Shown here: in pieces, positions 8,535-17,444 of the stretch
Numbering within the stretch: the first letter of the stretch is position 1
Layout of the letters: each line of letters opens with the position of its first letter
Assembly (NCBI GenBank): GCA_934096035.1
Contig: CAKOKX010000001.1
Coordinates: 434,001-498,000 of the forward strand
Length of the DNA: 64,000 nucleotides
Reading direction: 5' to 3'
Origin: an uncultured Bacilli bacterium
GTDB lineage: Bacteria; Bacillota_I; Bacilli_A; RF39; UBA660
Position numbers and translations under genes: made by a program
The notes under the pieces: model-generated
What the model was told of the DNA's origin: nothing
The model's input: only the letters and a program-made list of their open reading frames with translations
The model's database searches: none

Positions 8535-9959
8535 ATGAATGGAGCAAATCCAAATATAAATAATGATAATAGCAATACAAATAGTTTTGGCGCAACAACA
8601 TTAAATACAACAACATTAGGTACGGTATCAAATGTAGTAAACCCTCAAGTATCAACGGGAACTGCAGTTCCAAATCCAACTCCGATGCCAAATGTTACAC
8701 CAAATGTTGGAGAATCTATAAATACTCCCACACCAATGCCAAATGTAACTCCAAATGTTGATGTTACACCCACTCCAATAAATAATGTTAATAATATTAA
8801 TCAAACTGTTGCTCCTTCAAATGAAGTAGGTCCAACAGTTTCGACACCAACACCAATAGCACAACCAATACCAGGAACTGAAAGTCAAGCTGGCATTAAT
8901 AATTTAACTGGTAATACTGTTGGAGCAGGAAACTTTAACTTTATGGGACAAAATCCTACAAAGCCTACAAATATTGGAACAGTACCACCAGCTAATACTA
9001 CTACTAAAAAGAAACCAATGAATAAAATAATATTTATAATATTTATTATAGTACTTATGGTAGGCGTAGCATTCGGAGTTTATTATTTCTTAAATAAAAG
9101 TAATAGTGTTAAGTTAACAACTAAAGAACTAACAATTGGAATTGGAGATATAGTACCAGATGATGTAAAAAGCTATACATCAAGTATTTCTGGAAATTCT
9201 AGCGTTTGTAGTGTAGATAATAAAAATGTTGATACAACTACAATAGGAGAATATAAAGTAACAATAAAATGTAAAGATAAAACATATGAAACAAAAGTAA
9301 TTGTAGCTGACAAAGAAGCTCCAAAAGTTGAACTAAGTGCAGTATTTAGAACCGTAGGTACATCTGTTAATGTTGAAGACTTTGTAAAATCATGTACTGA
9401 TCCATCAAACTGCAAAACATCATTTAAAAATCAAGATGAAGTAAATAAATATTTAGAAAAAGCCGGAGGACCATACAAAGTAGAAATATTAGCAGAAGAT
9501 GATAATAAAAATCAAGCAACATTTACCGCAGAATTATATGTAACAAGTGAAGATGTATTTTTGTATTTAGATTGTTCAAGTAGTGAATCAGAAGTATTAA
9601 ATTATAATGTAAAGAAAGTAACTGAAGATATATTTCCAATTGCAAGAACAGATTTTGCTTTTCTAAATGTAGCTAGAAGAGATTATGTTTACACATTTAG
9701 TAGTGAAGATGAGTATAAACAAGTAACTGGAAATAAAGATAATACAATAACATTTGATAATGTTACTGGTTTAGCAATATATGATGATGAAAATAAAGTC
9801 TTAACAATTTCAACAGATTTATCAATTGATCAATTAAATAGTGAAAATAATGGAACATTTCCTACAAATTATTCTGATATTTTAAATTTATATCAACAAA
9901 AGGGATATCCAGGAACACAAATATTAAATGATTATCCAAAAACAGAAAAAAGTGAATAA
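8535..9959 (+). CDS. Single-pass membrane protein, Pro/Thr/Asn-rich N-terminus and Ig-like exterior
   Basis: 474 residues; AAGGGGCTGATAAA precedes ATG 8535. Residues 1-160 are low-complexity (Asn, Thr, Pro) with a 17-residue repeat containing PTPMPNVTPNV. A Lys-rich stop then precedes one membrane helix (about 164-187). The exterior part starts with a beta-rich module (IGDIVPDDV...DKEAPKV) resembling bacterial Ig-like/cadherin-like repeats, and carries several Cys. The topology predicts a disordered cytoplasmic tail. First of a run of membrane-anchored genes ending at the sortase. No specific family recognised. Confidence 0.7.
   Translation: MNGANPNINNDNSNTNSFGATTLNTTTLGTVSNVVNPQVSTGTAVPNPTPMPNVTPNVGESINTPTPMPNVTPNVDVTPTPINNVNNINQTVAPSNEVGPTVSTPTPIAQPIPGTESQAGINNLTGNTVGAGNFNFMGQNPTKPTNIGTVPPANTTTKKKPMNKIIFIIFIIVLMVGVAFGVYYFLNKSNSVKLTTKELTIGIGDIVPDDVKSYTSSISGNSSVCSVDNKNVDTTTIGEYKVTIKCKDKTYETKVIVADKEAPKVELSAVFRTVGTSVNVEDFVKSCTDPSNCKTSFKNQDEVNKYLEKAGGPYKVEILAEDDNKNQATFTAELYVTSEDVFLYLDCSSSESEVLNYNVKKVTEDIFPIARTDFAFLNVARRDYVYTFSSEDEYKQVTGNKDNTITFDNVTGLAIYDDENKVLTISTDLSIDQLNSENNGTFPTNYSDILNLYQQKGYPGTQILNDYPKTEKSE
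8676..8765 (+). repeat. 51-bp direct repeat in the Pro-rich coding region
   Basis: The segment coding for PTPMPNVTPNV occurs twice with 51-bp spacing (starting near 8676 and 8727). Differences are almost all synonymous. It makes the low-complexity tail of the membrane protein. Confidence 0.6.
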
Positions 9960-9977
9960 AAGACACTTTTTTCTTTT
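9947..9977 (+). terminator. Intrinsic terminator
   Basis: AAAAAGTG (9947-9954) pairs with CACTTTTT (9964-9971), followed by T-rich sequence. It overlaps the end of the preceding gene. Confidence 0.55.
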
Positions 9978-10020
9978 ATATTATTTAATTTCATGATAAA
10001 ATAAAGGTAATGGTGATCAT

Positions 10021-10791
10021 ATGGAAAATGAAAAAGAAAATAAGTTTTTATTTATATTAGCAGTAACATTATTAGCGGTACTAGCAGCAATGATTTTTAT
10101 TAAAACATTTATGTTTGATAAAAGCAAAGAAGAAAAAATAGATGTACCAGAATCATTAATTAATGAATTATATTCATATGTTGATATTAAAAATTTAAAT
10201 AATGAGATTTCTTTTTATGTAGATAATTATATTAATAGTCAAAATCTAGGTTATACTACCGTAGCTAAAATGACATATAATTATATTAATAAATATGATA
10301 ATTTGAAAATTGAAGCAGTAAACGATGTTGATAAAAGTCTTTTTAAAGAAGATGGCACACTATTAAATAAAATTAAAATAAAAGATTTTGAAAAAGATGT
10401 AACTTCAGTAATATTAAAAAGTAATTTTGGATTAGATGAACATTTTAGTAAATTTGATATAGATGAAAATACTAGTGCGTATATTGAAGGAGAATACTTA
10501 TTTATTTATAAAAGAAATGAACCAATTGATAGTAATTATGTTTCATATCGTGGATTAATAAGTTATACTTTACTTGATAATGCTAATAAAATACAATTAA
10601 CAGAATATTATTTAATATGTGATAAAGTTTCAAAAGTTTGTTATGATGGTAACAATGAAATGAAAAATGCTTATATAACCTATAATGAAAATTTAAATGT
10701 ATCAACTATGACTGACAAGTTAAAAAAATACGTTCATACATTTGAAAAAATAGATGAAAAATATAAATGGATTAGTGTAGAAGGTTTATAA
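10021..10791 (+). CDS. Membrane-anchored protein of unknown function
   Basis: 256 residues; AATGGTGATCAT precedes ATG 10021. A short charged N-terminus is followed by one membrane helix (about residues 8-29). The rest is predicted outside the cell, hydrophilic, with two Cys (YLICDKVSKVC) that could form a disulphide. It is followed 21 bases later by the next gene on the same strand, so the two are probably co-transcribed. I do not recognise the family. Confidence 0.65.
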   Translation: MENEKENKFLFILAVTLLAVLAAMIFIKTFMFDKSKEEKIDVPESLINELYSYVDIKNLNNEISFYVDNYINSQNLGYTTVAKMTYNYINKYDNLKIEAVNDVDKSLFKEDGTLLNKIKIKDFEKDVTSVILKSNFGLDEHFSKFDIDENTSAYIEGEYLFIYKRNEPIDSNYVSYRGLISYTLLDNANKIQLTEYYLICDKVSKVCYDGNNEMKNAYITYNENLNVSTMTDKLKKYVHTFEKIDEKYKWISVEGL

Positions 10792-10812
10792 CAAACATTT
10801 AGGGGGATAATT

Positions 10813-11838
10813 ATGGATATATATGCATATACTTATGATACTTTTGTAATATTTACTGAAAATTTAAATTTATTACATATAGGCAATAAAGATTTAATAG
10901 TTAAAGACATATTAGATTTTTTAACAAACAAAAATGATAAATACGATGAAGAATACATGAAAATTGTAACGAGTGAATTTAAGGACATAGAATCTATAAA
11001 AAGAGTAATCATGCTTATAATTGCTAGTAAATCTTATATGTTTAATTATTATGATTATTGGCATGAAATAAACATTGAGCAAAGTAAAAATATGTTAGAA
11101 GAAATAGAAAGTATGAGTATGCAACAAATAATTAGAGCATTTTATAAAAGAGACGAATTTGTAGAATATTTACTTGAAGATTTTTTCTCTTATATAAATA
11201 GACCATACATATTTCAAAATAAATGTAAATCTCTTATAATTGCCAATGGTAAAAAAGACATAATATTAAAAATTAATCCCTTTGAAGCACTAGATTTATA
11301 CGACTGTATAGATGACGATAAATATACCAACTCGGAAATTTGTATACAATTATTTATGGACTTTTATGATAAAAGTTTATTATACAGTTTTAATGATGAT
11401 TATGGAGAAGCAGATAAATATTCTTGCTCAGAAGAATTTTTGGTAGAAACATTTATCAGTAAACTAAGAAATTATTTTAATGATGAGAAAAAGTTTATAA
11501 TTTTTATAAGATATATAATATCAAATGTTTATGAAACAATAATAACAGAATTAAATTGTGATAATCATGATTATAAAAAATATTTAGACATAGTTTATAG
11601 TATTGAAAATTGTAAAATCGATGAAATTTTAAGTAGATTTTTATCAGATTACAAGTTTGCCTTAAATATAATTGATGCATTTTTAGAAGGTAACGATTAT
11701 TTAGTGGAAGGTGACCTTCTAGGTAAAAGAGAAATGTTTAAAAAATCAGGTAACATAAGTTTACTTAGAAAATTAAATCCATTTTATCTTGAAGAAGAAA
11801 TAATTTATAAAAAAATTAAAGAAACTAGCGAAAACTAG
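10813..11838 (+). CDS. Hypothetical protein
   Basis: 341 residues; AGGGGGATAATT precedes ATG 10813. No signal peptide or membrane segment; acidic, mostly helical, rich in Tyr, Asp and Phe. No motif that I recognise. It is probably in the same transcript as the preceding membrane-protein gene and ends at a strong terminator shared with the convergent sortase gene. Confidence 0.65.
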   Translation: MDIYAYTYDTFVIFTENLNLLHIGNKDLIVKDILDFLTNKNDKYDEEYMKIVTSEFKDIESIKRVIMLIIASKSYMFNYYDYWHEINIEQSKNMLEEIESMSMQQIIRAFYKRDEFVEYLLEDFFSYINRPYIFQNKCKSLIIANGKKDIILKINPFEALDLYDCIDDDKYTNSEICIQLFMDFYDKSLLYSFNDDYGEADKYSCSEEFLVETFISKLRNYFNDEKKFIIFIRYIISNVYETIITELNCDNHDYKKYLDIVYSIENCKIDEILSRFLSDYKFALNIIDAFLEGNDYLVEGDLLGKREMFKKSGNISLLRKLNPFYLEEEIIYKKIKETSEN

Positions 11839-11848
11839 TTTCTTTTTA
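11818..11848. terminator. Bidirectional terminator between convergent genes
   Basis: AAAGAAACTAG (11818-11828) pairs with CTAGTTTCTTT (11835-11845), an 11-bp perfect stem with a CGAAAA loop. T-rich runs lie on both strands, serving the hypothetical gene and the convergent sortase gene. Confidence 0.8.
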
Positions 11849-13414
11849 ATCATCTAACAATACTGCATGAACAACATATTTATTATATTCATCAGCACAA
11901 GTAGATAAAGTTAATATTTTATCATCTTCATTTAGATCAATATTAAAATTATAAATACTTCGATCTTTAATCATATTAAACATTTTCATTTTAGCATCTT
12001 TATCAGAAAACAACACTTGAAGATAATCTACCGTTGTTTCAATTTTATACATTGAAAATATTTTATAATGTAATTCTTCATAAAGAGTTTTAATAGTTAT
12101 AATTTGATTATCAGGAATAGAATACCAATTATATCTCATCATATTTTGTAAATTTCCAAACATTATTCCATTATAATATCTATTGTGAGCATAAAGAATA
12201 AGATTATCACTTAAATTAACAACATCATTTCGAAAATCCATAAATACCCAACCGTTTTTATCTTCTTTTCGGTAAATGTTGTGAGATAAATAGTATTGGT
12301 TGTCAGTTGCTTGTACAACAGGATAATCAATATTTGTATTTGGAACAGTTACCCAACCAACAGTTTCTGGATTAATCATATAAATGCTTGCCACATCTTT
12401 ATTATTAACTAATTTATCATTATCTGATTTATTCTCATTTAATTTATCAATAATAGTTTCAGTTTCGTTTAAAGAAATAACTTCTTTTAGTTCTTTTTGA
12501 ATTTCATTTACTTGATTCATTGAAGTATAATTATCATAAAAAACATATCCAAAAGTAAAGGCAATAATTAATATAATAATATAACCACAAGTTTTTAAAA
12601 TACTATTGTTAGTTTGTTTTAAAATATTATCTTTCAAATAATCATTACTATATTCTAATCGAAAATATATTTTATATCTTTTACTTTTCTTTTTATTATA
12701 GTTTCTAAGATAATTAATTGTATCTTCATTTAAATTATTAGAATGAATTATAATTTTAATATTCTTTTTATTATATTTTCTTAAGATTTTAATAATATAT
12801 TCCAAGTCATTTTTATTTACATAATCAACATTTATATTTTTTAAATATTTATTAATTGAGCAAAATGCTTCAAAATCTTCTTCATCTTGTAAAGTTAATG
12901 GTAAATCCATTTGTAATGTAATTTTATAAAACATACTAGAAAAAATACTTAAATTGTTTTGTAACATAAAATTAGAAAGATAAAGAATTTCATTCCTTGA
13001 CTCAACTATAACATGATATTTATCTAAATACTCAATCATAAAAGGTTGAAGATTATAACAATTTAAATTTTTTATATTTGTTTTAGTAATTGCTTCACAT
13101 ATTTTAAATATTAAAGGAGAATCTTCTTTTAATATTAAATTTATAATTGATTTATTATTTTTTATAATATTTAAAATAGTTATTACAAATTCATTTTTTT
13201 CAATTAATATAGTATCAATTTTATATGAATCTACAATTTCGTTAATGAAACTTGCTACAATTTTACTATTTGTTATTAAATATTCATCAGAAAATATTAG
13301 TTCATCAGAACTAATTACATTGGTATTTAATAAATTTTTATAATTTGTTGACAATTTAATTTTTTCTTTAATAACTAATGTATTGTCTTTAATTTTAAAT
13401 AATAATTTTTTCAT
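11846..13414 (-). CDS. Class B-type sortase fused to a long cytoplasmic domain
   Basis: 522 residues. Residues 1-270 form a hydrophilic domain I do not recognise, 275-293 are one membrane helix, and the C-terminal 200 residues are a sortase of the SrtB type (NPETVGWVTVPNTNIDYPVVQ, catalytic His in ILYAHN at 410, catalytic Cys in TLSTC at 506). The position where SrtB has its essential Arg (before YVVHA) is Lys 512 here. Typical SrtB enzymes are about 250 residues with a very short N-terminus, so the extension is unusual. Likely substrates are the divergent cysteine-containing protein and the large NPxT protein at 44 kb (inference). Confidence 0.85.
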   Translation of the reverse strand: MKKLLFKIKDNTLVIKEKIKLSTNYKNLLNTNVISSDELIFSDEYLITNSKIVASFINEIVDSYKIDTILIEKNEFVITILNIIKNNKSIINLILKEDSPLIFKICEAITKTNIKNLNCYNLQPFMIEYLDKYHVIVESRNEILYLSNFMLQNNLSIFSSMFYKITLQMDLPLTLQDEEDFEAFCSINKYLKNINVDYVNKNDLEYIIKILRKYNKKNIKIIIHSNNLNEDTINYLRNYNKKKSKRYKIYFRLEYSNDYLKDNILKQTNNSILKTCGYIIILIIAFTFGYVFYDNYTSMNQVNEIQKELKEVISLNETETIIDKLNENKSDNDKLVNNKDVASIYMINPETVGWVTVPNTNIDYPVVQATDNQYYLSHNIYRKEDKNGWVFMDFRNDVVNLSDNLILYAHNRYYNGIMFGNLQNMMRYNWYSIPDNQIITIKTLYEELHYKIFSMYKIETTVDYLQVLFSDKDAKMKMFNMIKDRSIYNFNIDLNEDDKILTLSTCADEYNKYVVHAVLLDD

Positions 13415-13555
13415 AATAACAAATCCTTATATACTATTTACTATATTATAATAACACAAATTTACACTTTTTAGTATATTTTTATAAAAAATATGTTGTT
13501 TTTTGTATTTTTATGATATAATTTAGACATAATAAAGATAGGAGAGATGATAGTG

Positions 13556-14107
13556 GTGAAAAAAATTATAGGATTAGTTGCATTAGTAGTAGCATTAGCT
13601 CTACCAATTAGTGTAAATGCAGCATCATTAAAAACAAAATGTGATAAAACATGTCCAACAGCAGATGGAAAATGTACAGCAACTTGTGCCGTTACAGTTG
13701 AAGGAAATGAAGCAACATTAACTACTTTTTCAGGAACACTTGAAGTTGTAGGAGATGGTGTAACAGTTAAAGATTTTAAAGCTGGTGAAGGATGGACAAA
13801 AGTATCACCTACAGATGCTGAACTTGCTAGTAAATCAATTCCAGTTAGTTTTATGTCAACAGGTGGAATTAAAGATGCCAATTTTACATTAATGACATTT
13901 AATCTAGAATTAGAAAGTGCAGCAGTAGATTGTACATTAAATTTAAAAAATCCATCAATTGGTCAAGAAACAAAAGTTACAATTACAACAACTACTGAAA
14001 CTAAAACTGGTGCATCACTTCCAATTGCTATAGTAGCTGTTGGAGTTGTAGGTGCTGCAGTTATATATGCAACAACTAAGAAAAACAAAAAATTATATAA
14101 AATATAA
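13556..14107 (+). CDS. Small cysteine-containing surface protein with sortase-like anchor
   Basis: 183 residues from GTG 13556; the ATG at 13547 is only two bases from the GGAG motif. A signal peptide ends after SVNAA, followed by closely spaced Cys (CDKTC, CTATC) and a later Cys, then a beta-rich body. The C-terminus has TKTGASLP, a hydrophobic helix and a Lys-rich tail. This resembles a wall-sorting signal of the (P)KTG type rather than classical LPXTG. It is divergent from the sortase gene with a shared 140-base promoter region (TATAAT at 13517-13522), which suggests an enzyme-substrate pair. Function unknown. Confidence 0.75.
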   Translation: MKKIIGLVALVVALALPISVNAASLKTKCDKTCPTADGKCTATCAVTVEGNEATLTTFSGTLEVVGDGVTVKDFKAGEGWTKVSPTDAELASKSIPVSFMSTGGIKDANFTLMTFNLELESAAVDCTLNLKNPSIGQETKVTITTTTETKTGASLPIAIVAVGVVGAAVIYATTKKNKKLYKI

Positions 14108-14118
14108 TTAAATTTTAA

Positions 14119-14145
14119 CAATCTTGTTTGCAAGATTGTTTTTTT
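14119..14145 (+). terminator. Intrinsic terminator
   Basis: CAATCTTG (14119-14126) pairs perfectly with CAAGATTG (14131-14138), followed by seven T. The next promoter begins inside this hairpin. Confidence 0.85.
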
Positions 14146-14155
14146 ATGGTAAAAT
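14128..14155 (+). promoter_or_regulatory. lysS promoter overlapping the upstream terminator
   Basis: TTGCAA (14128-14133) is 16 bases from TAAAAT (14150-14155), with a TG one base before the -10. The -35 is made from the terminator loop and the 3' arm of the stem. Confidence 0.6.
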
Positions 14156-14173
14156 AAGGCCAGGTGATTAATT

Positions 14174-15664
14174 ATGAACGAATTTAGTGAACAAGAATTA
14201 GTAAGAAGAGAGAAACTAAATGAAATAGGAAAAGTATGTAATCCATACCCTGAAAATTTTGAAAGAACACATACATTAAAAGAAGTATCAACATTAGAAG
14301 ATGGTACAGAAAACGTTAAAATAGCAGGTCGTATAGTTTTTATGCGTAAAATGGGTAAATTAAGTTTTGCTCGTATTCGTGATTTAGAAGGAAGTATGCA
14401 ACTTGAATTTAAAATAGATATAGTGGGTGAAGAAAATTATAGTTTCTTTAAAAAGTTAATTGATATCGGGGACTTTATCGGTGCTGAAGGAGAAATATTT
14501 ACTACTCAAACAGGCGAAAAGACTTTAAGAGTACATAACTTTACATTTTTAGGTAAAGCTTTAAGACCACTTCCTGAAAAATTTCATGGTCTAACTGATA
14601 TAGATCAAAAATATCGTCAAAGATATGTTGATTTAATTATGAATGAAGATTCAAGAAAAGTATTTTTAGGAAGAAGTAAGTTATATGCATTTTTACATAA
14701 GTATCTTGCTGAAAATGGATTTTTAGAAGTTGAAACTCCGATAGTTCAAACAGCGGTAGGTGGAGCAAGTGCCAGACCATTTTATACTCATCATAATGCT
14801 TTAGATATTGATTGTAACTTAAGAATAGCACCAGAACTTTATTTAAAGGAATGTATTGTAGCAGGCTTCGATAGAGTATATGAACTTGCAAAATGTTTTA
14901 GAAATGAAGGAATGGATACTCAACATTTACAAGAATTTACTCAAGTAGAATGGTATGTTGCTTATTGGAGATATGAAGATAATATTAAATTCTTTACAAA
15001 CTTTATTAAGAATTTATTAACAGAATTACTAGGTACTCAAGTAATAACATATCAAGGACACGAACTTGATTTTAGTAAAGAAAATTGGGATAGAATAGAT
15101 TATTGTAAAGAACTAGAAAAAGTTTTAGGATTTAACGCTTTAGAAATAGAAGATCCACAAGAATTAAAGAAAAAAATTGTTGAAGCAAATCTATTTACAT
15201 ATGGCGATTTAGAAGAGTATAAATCATTAAGTCAAATTATTGACTTTGTATATAAGAAAAAGATCAGAGAAGGAATTATTCAACCAACAATAATCTTTAA
15301 TTATCCAGCAGTTTTAAAACCTCTTGCAAGAAGATGTGATAACGATCCAAAGCGTGTAGATGTTTTCCAAATAGTAGTTTGTGGAACTGAAATATGTAAT
15401 GCTTATTCAGAACTTGTTAATCCACTTGAACAAAGAGCAGCTTTTGAAGATCAATTAAAAGCAAAAGATCAAGGTGATGAAGAAACTATGGATATGGATG
15501 AAGATTACTTATCAGCAATGGAACAAGGAATGCCTCCGATTTCAGGTTTAGGATTTGGTATTGATAGAATCTTAATGTTAATATATGATGCTCCATCAAT
15601 CAGAGATGTTGTATTATTCCCAATGATGAAACCAGAAAATAAACAAACAAAAGAAACTAAATAG
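14174..15664 (+). CDS. lysS: Lysyl-tRNA synthetase, class II
   Basis: 496 residues, normal for bacterial LysRS. An N-terminal OB-fold anticodon-binding domain (about 50-140) precedes the class II catalytic core. Motif 1 lies around the GFLEVETPIVQ region, motif 2 is FRNEGMDTQHLQEFTQVEWY and motif 3 is GLGFGIDRILML near the C-terminus. ARPFYTHHNALDID and LRIAPELYLK are family signatures. It charges tRNA-Lys with lysine at the expense of ATP; a tRNA-Lys gene lies at 36.0 kb. ATG 14174 follows CCAGGTGATT. Single-gene transcription unit between two terminators. Confidence 0.95.
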   Translation: MNEFSEQELVRREKLNEIGKVCNPYPENFERTHTLKEVSTLEDGTENVKIAGRIVFMRKMGKLSFARIRDLEGSMQLEFKIDIVGEENYSFFKKLIDIGDFIGAEGEIFTTQTGEKTLRVHNFTFLGKALRPLPEKFHGLTDIDQKYRQRYVDLIMNEDSRKVFLGRSKLYAFLHKYLAENGFLEVETPIVQTAVGGASARPFYTHHNALDIDCNLRIAPELYLKECIVAGFDRVYELAKCFRNEGMDTQHLQEFTQVEWYVAYWRYEDNIKFFTNFIKNLLTELLGTQVITYQGHELDFSKENWDRIDYCKELEKVLGFNALEIEDPQELKKKIVEANLFTYGDLEEYKSLSQIIDFVYKKKIREGIIQPTIIFNYPAVLKPLARRCDNDPKRVDVFQIVVCGTEICNAYSELVNPLEQRAAFEDQLKAKDQGDEETMDMDEDYLSAMEQGMPPISGLGFGIDRILMLIYDAPSIRDVVLFPMMKPENKQTKETK

Positions 15665-15691
15665 AGAAATTTGACTTTTCTCTATTTTTTT
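15663..15691 (+). terminator. Intrinsic terminator of lysS
   Basis: AGAGAAA (15663-15669) pairs with TTTCTCT (15677-15683), then a long T tract. Confidence 0.75.
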
Positions 15692-15726
15692 GTTAGAATA
15701 GCTCTTACTTTCAAGGGGGAACAAAT

Positions 15727-16371
15727 ATGGAATATGAAAATAAGAACTTGTGTGCCAAATGTGGTGGAAAATGCTGTAAAAAATGCGGCTGTGATTATTT
15801 CGTTAGTGATTTTGATGTAATAAATAAAAACAAATTACTTGAAGTATTATCTACTGGAAATGTATCCATTGTTGCTCTTTTAAATTTTAAATTGCTACCT
15901 AATGGCCATAAGGCTGTTGTGCCATTTTTATATCTTCGTGCTAGAAATAAAGATAGAGATGTTATAGATTTATTTTCAATAAAAAAGGAGTGTTCAATGT
16001 TAACTCCAACAGGTTGTAGTTATTCTTTAGAAAATCGTCCGGGTGGGGGAGTAAATCTTATACCAAGTGAAGATGGGTGTAGGCCATATAAAGATCATCT
16101 TAAAGAAATGATGAAATGGGGTATGTATCAAAATATTCTTTCAAAGTTAGTAAAAAGATATACAGGTAAAAGTGTTGATACTATTTTAAAAGAAAATATT
16201 GAACAAGTATTTATTGATGTTTTAACAAAGAACTTTGATGGGGTGTCACCTTTAGAAATTGAAGATATAACACAGTGTATAAATGAATTAGCAGAAGTTT
16301 ATCCAGATTGTTATCAAAATGCTTTAGAAAGAATAAAACAAATTACAATATTGAAAAGAGGTAAAAAATGA
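15727..16371 (+). CDS. Cys-rich metal-binding protein, YkgJ-like
   Basis: 214 residues; AAGGGGGAACAA precedes ATG 15727. The N-terminus has a dense cysteine cluster (CAKCGGKCCKKCGC), and further Cys lie in ECSMLTPTGC and EDGCRPY. This spacing resembles the zinc/iron-binding YkgJ (CxxCxxxCC) family. No membrane segment. The stop overlaps the start of the next gene by four bases (ATGA), so the two are translationally coupled. Metal binding is inferred from the family; the reaction is unknown. Confidence 0.65.
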   Translation: MEYENKNLCAKCGGKCCKKCGCDYFVSDFDVINKNKLLEVLSTGNVSIVALLNFKLLPNGHKAVVPFLYLRARNKDRDVIDLFSIKKECSMLTPTGCSYSLENRPGGGVNLIPSEDGCRPYKDHLKEMMKWGMYQNILSKLVKRYTGKSVDTILKENIEQVFIDVLTKNFDGVSPLEIEDITQCINELAEVYPDCYQNALERIKQITILKRGKK

Positions 16372-17372
16372 AAGAAAAATTTTTAGAATTAACTAAAATG
16401 CTTGAAAGTGTATCAAAAGATATATCAGATATTTATGATAAGTTATATGAAATAGAAATAACTCATGGTAAAGATAATGAAAATTATAAAACTGCAATGG
16501 ATATTCTAACAAAAAACATTCATCTTGAAGAAGATATTATAAATACTATAATCCGTCTTAATTTATGTGAAGTTGCAATTAAGTACTTTAGTGAAAAATA
16601 TAAAAAAGACTCTTCGTTTATTATAAATGCTAATTCAGAAAAAGAAGATGTTTCTAAAATTAGAATTATTAACAATTTATTTGCTAAATCATGGAGTAAA
16701 AGTGAAGAACTAAAAGGATGTTTTATGAGTGTATCAGAATATCAATTATCCTTAATGGTAGATCATTTACTATTAGCATTAAGTATTGTTGAAGAAAATC
16801 AATCTGAAGAAATGTCTTTAGCAAAAGCAAAAATGAAATATAATTTATCTGCTACAATACCAAGATTAGAGAAGATATTACTAAATAATAAATTTGATAT
16901 TTCTATGCATCCATATATAACATTTAATATGATGGTCATTAGTCATAGTGAAAGAAAAGAAGAATCTCGAATAGTTAATAATAATATGTTAACAATGATT
17001 GTTGCTCAAATAGAAATTATCTTAATGCAAAATTCAGAATTTAAAAAAAATGTAAAAAATTATGCAGATTTCATTTTTTGTACATCATGCCTTAGAGCTG
17101 CTTTTGTATTAATGGAAGAAAAAACCGCAGAAGATATAAAAAATATTATATTATCATTCTTAGATGCTGTATTGTATAAAAAAAGATGTAGAGTTAATTT
17201 TTCAAAAAATTTTAATGCTGACACGATACTTATTAAACCTTTAATAAACACTTTAATAAGATCTTTAGAGTCTAGTCCGAATGGTTATTACAACACTATG
17301 GTTTTAAAAAGATTATTAAATGAAGTTGAAAAAGACAGAAGAATACCTCAATATGTAGAAATAGGCAGATAA
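16368..17372 (+). CDS. Hypothetical helical protein coupled to the YkgJ-like gene
   Basis: 334 residues; ATG 16368 overlaps the preceding stop as ATGA, with GAGG ten bases upstream inside the previous gene. Soluble, almost entirely helical, no motif that I recognise and no signal peptide. Translational coupling to the Cys-rich protein suggests that the two act together. It ends at a clear terminator. Confidence 0.65.
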   Translation: MKEKFLELTKMLESVSKDISDIYDKLYEIEITHGKDNENYKTAMDILTKNIHLEEDIINTIIRLNLCEVAIKYFSEKYKKDSSFIINANSEKEDVSKIRIINNLFAKSWSKSEELKGCFMSVSEYQLSLMVDHLLLALSIVEENQSEEMSLAKAKMKYNLSATIPRLEKILLNNKFDISMHPYITFNMMVISHSERKEESRIVNNNMLTMIVAQIEIILMQNSEFKKNVKNYADFIFCTSCLRAAFVLMEEKTAEDIKNIILSFLDAVLYKKRCRVNFSKNFNADTILIKPLINTLIRSLESSPNGYYNTMVLKRLLNEVEKDRRIPQYVEIGR

Positions 17373-17380
17373 ATATGTGA

Positions 17381-17405
17381 AAAAAGTATGAAAATACTTT
17401 TTTTT
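17381..17405 (+). terminator. Intrinsic terminator
   Basis: AAAAAGTAT (17381-17389), GAAA loop, ATACTTTTT (17394-17402), then T-rich sequence. Confidence 0.7.
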
Positions 17406-17444
17406 ATTGCTTTTGAGTGTTATAATTTTCTTAAGGAGGTAGAG

